64,000 nt of DNA from an uncultured Aquimarina sp. (GTDB lineage: Bacteria; Bacteroidota; Bacteroidia; Flavobacteriales; Flavobacteriaceae): contig CANMMM010000020.1 of NCBI GenBank assembly GCA_947498935.1, forward strand, positions 27,600 through 91,599, written 5' to 3'. Each line of letters begins with the position of its first letter. The first letter of the stretch is position 1. The position numbers were made by a program, and so were the translations under genes. This document shows, piece by piece, positions 61,595-64,000 of this stretch. A model generated the notes under the pieces. The model was not told the origin of the DNA. It searched no databases and saw only the letters and a program-made list of their open reading frames with translations.

Positions 61595-64000
61595 CTATTT
61601 AGTCATAAACTGTACAGCTTCGCTCCAACCATTTCCTTTGATAATTAGGATGTAGTATGAAGTTGATTGCAGTCTAGCGTATTGACTTAGGTTGATTGTA
61701 AATGAATTACATCCTGCTGATACGCTTTTTTCTACAGCGTTTCCTACACTGATACCATCCATTTTAAATAACTGATAAGAAATGTTTTGTTTCGCATCTA
61801 CAGCGATATCTACAGTCATTGTTCCTGTATTTTGTACAGGTATTGGAGAAGCGGCTACTTTGTATTGAGCGCTTAAACAAGTATCTGTATAGGCTGCTTT
61901 GCTGGCAGCTGCTCCTTCACCACAGTAAGGAGTTACAAATACGTCTACTTCATCGGCTCCAGTACAATCTGCACAGTTTGAAAGCGTAACACTATAGGTA
62001 GTGTCTTCGTTTGGTGCAACCGTTATACTCTGTGTAGTCTCTCCTGTAGACCAAAGATATTCTACAGCATTTGTAGATTGCTTGATGCATTCTCCTAGAT
62101 TGATATTGAAATCTCCAATCCCCTTATGAGCACCAGACATGTTAAACCATCCAGAACCTCCATAGGTATTTGCAGCAGTTTCGTATACATTAGCTCCTTT
62201 TCCTAATTGGAATGCAGCACCTCTAACCGAAAGGTCGAATGAGAAATCACCTCCTATTTGAGTTACGGTACCTGTAAGATCGGTATAATAGATCCATCCA
62301 GATGCATTTTCGTCATTACAGAAATGTTCTTTTGGGCTACCTGCTGGAGCTACAATCGTTCTTCCAGAATAAGTAGCGTCTACTTCAAAATACGTTTTAG
62401 AGAAGAAATAGTCGTACATTTTTCCTTTTAGTGTAGCTGTTCCATCTGCATTTTCTGTCCATACAAGATCTACATTAGAGAACCATCTTCTTTGGCCATC
62501 AGAACCTTTTAACCAAGCTACAAAATCATGATTACCTCTGCAGTAGTCCGTATCGATCACTTCATAAGATACACATTTTTCGCATGTTCCTTCACTAGTG
62601 CTTGTGGCCGTAAGTGTCACTTGTTCTCCTGCACAGATGTATTGGTCTTGACCAGCATCTATGTCTAACGGTGTAACCGTTACAGTTACGCTATCTGTAG
62701 CGGTGCAATCGCCATCTGTAGCGGTTACCGTATAGGTAGTGGTTTCTGTAGGGTTTACCATAATACTTTGTGTAGTTTCTCCTGTAGACCATTCTAAAGT
62801 GCCTGTACCAGTAGCTGTAAGTGTTACCTTTTCTCCAGTACAGCTATTCGTGTCATCACTAGCTTGTACTGTAGCATTATTTACAGTTACAGTTACTTGA
62901 TCAGTATCTGCACAACTACTACATCCAGTTACAGTTACACTATAGGTGGTGTCTTCTGTAGGACTTACCGTAATAGTTTGTGTAGTTTCTCCTGTAGACC
63001 AAAGGTACCCTGCTTGTCCTTGTCCTGCTGTAATACATGCACCAAGATTGATGTTGATGTCTCCGTATGCAAAATATCCATCGGTTACGTTAATCCATCC
63101 AGAGGCTCCTTTTTTACCTGCTTCACTTTCAAAAACGTTGGCACCATTACCTAATTGGAATGCTTCTCCTCTACGCGTTAGATTGATCACTTCTGATCCA
63201 TCTGTTTTGGTAAGAGTTCCTTTCATTTCTGTGTAATAAGTCCAACCTGTAGCATCTTCATCGATACAGTTGTGAGTTTTTGGGCTATCGGCAGGTACCG
63301 TTGTTGTTTTTCCTGTATAGGTCACATCCAATTCATAAGTTTCTTGTGTGACAGTATAGTCTAAAACAGTTCCTTTTAATGTAGCGGTTCCATCTGTATT
63401 TTCTGTCCATACCAGATCGATATTAGCATACCATCTTCTGTCTTTTCTATCGGTAGTGGTCAACCAGATTACGAAATCGTGATTTCCGCTACAATAGTCT
63501 GTGCCTTCTACTTGGTATTCTACACAGTCTGTACAGTTTTCAATACCTGTTGCTGCTGCGGTAAGCGTAACTTCTCCTCCTAAACAGATTTCTTGATCCT
63601 CGCCTGCATCGACAGTTACAGGATCGTTTACAACTACTGTTACTGTATCTGTAGCAGTACAATCACCATCTGTAAGTGTTACTGTGTAGGTAGTGGTTTC
63701 AGAAGGATTGACAGTTATGCTTTGTGTGGTTGCTCCTGTAGACCATTCAAAACTACCATCCCCTGTTGCTGTTAGTACCACTTCTTCTGTAGCACATATT
63801 TGCATATCATCTCCTGCATCTACTACCGGGTTTTCGATGGTTACAGTTACCTCGTCTGTACCGCTACATCCACCACAGCTAGCTACTGTTACCGAATACG
63901 TAGTGTTTTCTGATGGGCTAACAGTGATACTTTGTGTTGTTTCTCCTGTAGACCACAGGTAGGTAGGTGGTGTGTTGTTTTGTGAACTGATACATTCTCC
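61595..64000 (-). CDS. Modular T9SS surface protein, C-terminal part (5' end outside window)
   Basis: The minus-strand frame is open to the window edge, so at least 801 residues are visible and the N-terminus is missing; the ATG at 63805 is internal. The protein alternates Ig-like units carrying LWSTGETTQSITV...TTYTVT motifs with a module of about 165 residues, here called D. D occurs twice (about 63545-63045 and 62595-62085) with TDYC-GNHDFV-WL, RRWY/F-N-DLVWTEN-DGTATLKG, SPK-H-C, RG-AFQLG-GANV-E and a closing NINLG-CI. The GECI at the window edge is the end of a third D. The last 85 residues form a T9SS-type sorting domain (YKVAASPIPVQNTGTMTV). Probably a cell-surface adhesin. Confidence 0.85.
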   Translation of the reverse strand, partial: GECISSQNNTPPTYLWSTGETTQSITVSPSENTTYSVTVASCGGCSGTDEVTVTIENPVVDAGDDMQICATEEVVLTATGDGSFEWSTGATTQSITVNPSETTTYTVTLTDGDCTATDTVTVVVNDPVTVDAGEDQEICLGGEVTLTAAATGIENCTDCVEYQVEGTDYCSGNHDFVIWLTTTDRKDRRWYANIDLVWTENTDGTATLKGTVLDYTVTQETYELDVTYTGKTTTVPADSPKTHNCIDEDATGWTYYTEMKGTLTKTDGSEVINLTRRGEAFQLGNGANVFESEAGKKGASGWINVTDGYFAYGDININLGACITAGQGQAGYLWSTGETTQTITVSPTEDTTYSVTVTGCSSCADTDQVTVTVNNATVQASDDTNSCTGEKVTLTATGTGTLEWSTGETTQSIMVNPTETTTYTVTATDGDCTATDSVTVTVTPLDIDAGQDQYICAGEQVTLTATSTSEGTCEKCVSYEVIDTDYCRGNHDFVAWLKGSDGQRRWFSNVDLVWTENADGTATLKGKMYDYFFSKTYFEVDATYSGRTIVAPAGSPKEHFCNDENASGWIYYTDLTGTVTQIGGDFSFDLSVRGAAFQLGKGANVYETAANTYGGSGWFNMSGAHKGIGDFNINLGECIKQSTNAVEYLWSTGETTQSITVAPNEDTTYSVTLSNCADCTGADEVDVFVTPYCGEGAAASKAAYTDTCLSAQYKVAASPIPVQNTGTMTVDIAVDAKQNISYQLFKMDGISVGNAVEKSVSAGCNSFTINLSQYARLQSTSYYILIIKGNGWSEAVQFMTK

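Noticed and set aside
1..64000. tRNA, rRNA, CRISPR arrays, transposases, integrases, phage genes, defence islands
   Set aside because: Looked for by motif and repeat pattern on both strands; none found. The repeats present are dispersed and inverted, not CRISPR-like direct arrays.

Overview
The window reads as chromosomal DNA of a marine-type member of the Bacteroidetes, family Flavobacteriaceae. Four things point there: an AT-rich base composition; promoters of the TAnnTTTG (-7) type with little or no Shine-Dalgarno signal; a type IX secretion system (T9SS) lipoprotein (SprE) together with several exported proteins that end in T9SS sorting domains; and many flavobacterial marker families (DUF4254, DUF4292, DUF6341/6427-like, HU-CCDC81/SPOR). 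No rRNA, tRNA, CRISPR array, phage or transposase gene was seen.

Layout. 1-4404: end of a capsule/exopolysaccharide cluster (Ugd, UDP-glucuronate decarboxylase, lipid-linked sugar transferase, Wzy-like polymerase). 4650-10609: purD, two flavobacterial membrane proteins, DUF4254 plus a GT9 glycosyltransferase, and a PaaE-type ferredoxin reductase. 11150-13567: a PLP alpha-oxoamine synthase fused to a GNAT-like acyltransferase. 14011-24784: sprE, a bactofilin and the ATP synthase genes atpZ-(membrane protein)-atpB-E-F-H-[508-residue secreted protein of unknown function]-A-G; atpD and atpC are not in the window. 25909-29544: a large T9SS cargo with a BNR propeller, FnIII and CBM6. 30009-37376: an envelope block (lipoprotein, flippase, dut, nucleotidyltransferase, TPR, DUF4292, EnvC). 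37407-47467: housekeeping genes (thioesterase, HU/SPOR protein, dprA, GH3, gpsA), 3-hydroxyanthranilate dioxygenase with an ALDH7-type dehydrogenase, and lipoproteins. 47464-49795: a zinc-ribbon/SPFH membrane pair. 50067-61450: rtcB, then two tandem 1230-residue T9SS propeller proteins and two small paralogous lipoproteins. 61595-64000: the C-terminal part of a modular repeat-rich surface protein running off the window.

The most striking non-coding structure is in the gaps. Most intergenic spaces over 300 bp hold members of dispersed repeat families. Two of these (called A and B here) are about 150-165 bp long, are imperfect inverted repeats over their whole length, have unrelated termini, and yet share the same 17-nt centre, CATAGCAGCGCTACGGA; one element is an A/B hybrid. 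A third family (C, about 90 bp, GCGTTAGGG...AACGCCC) has seven copies with an RNA-like nested hairpin layout.

The second main structure is a segmental duplication of about 6 kb. A short leader ORF plus terminator lies at 50067-50276 and again, decayed, at 56035-56236. The two propeller genes follow at a nearly constant offset, and rtcB is present only in the first unit, so a tandem duplication followed by loss of the second rtcB is the simplest reading. The two propeller genes are a mosaic of about 99% identical and much more divergent segments, a sign of gene conversion. All functional statements come from reading motifs by eye; no database search was run.
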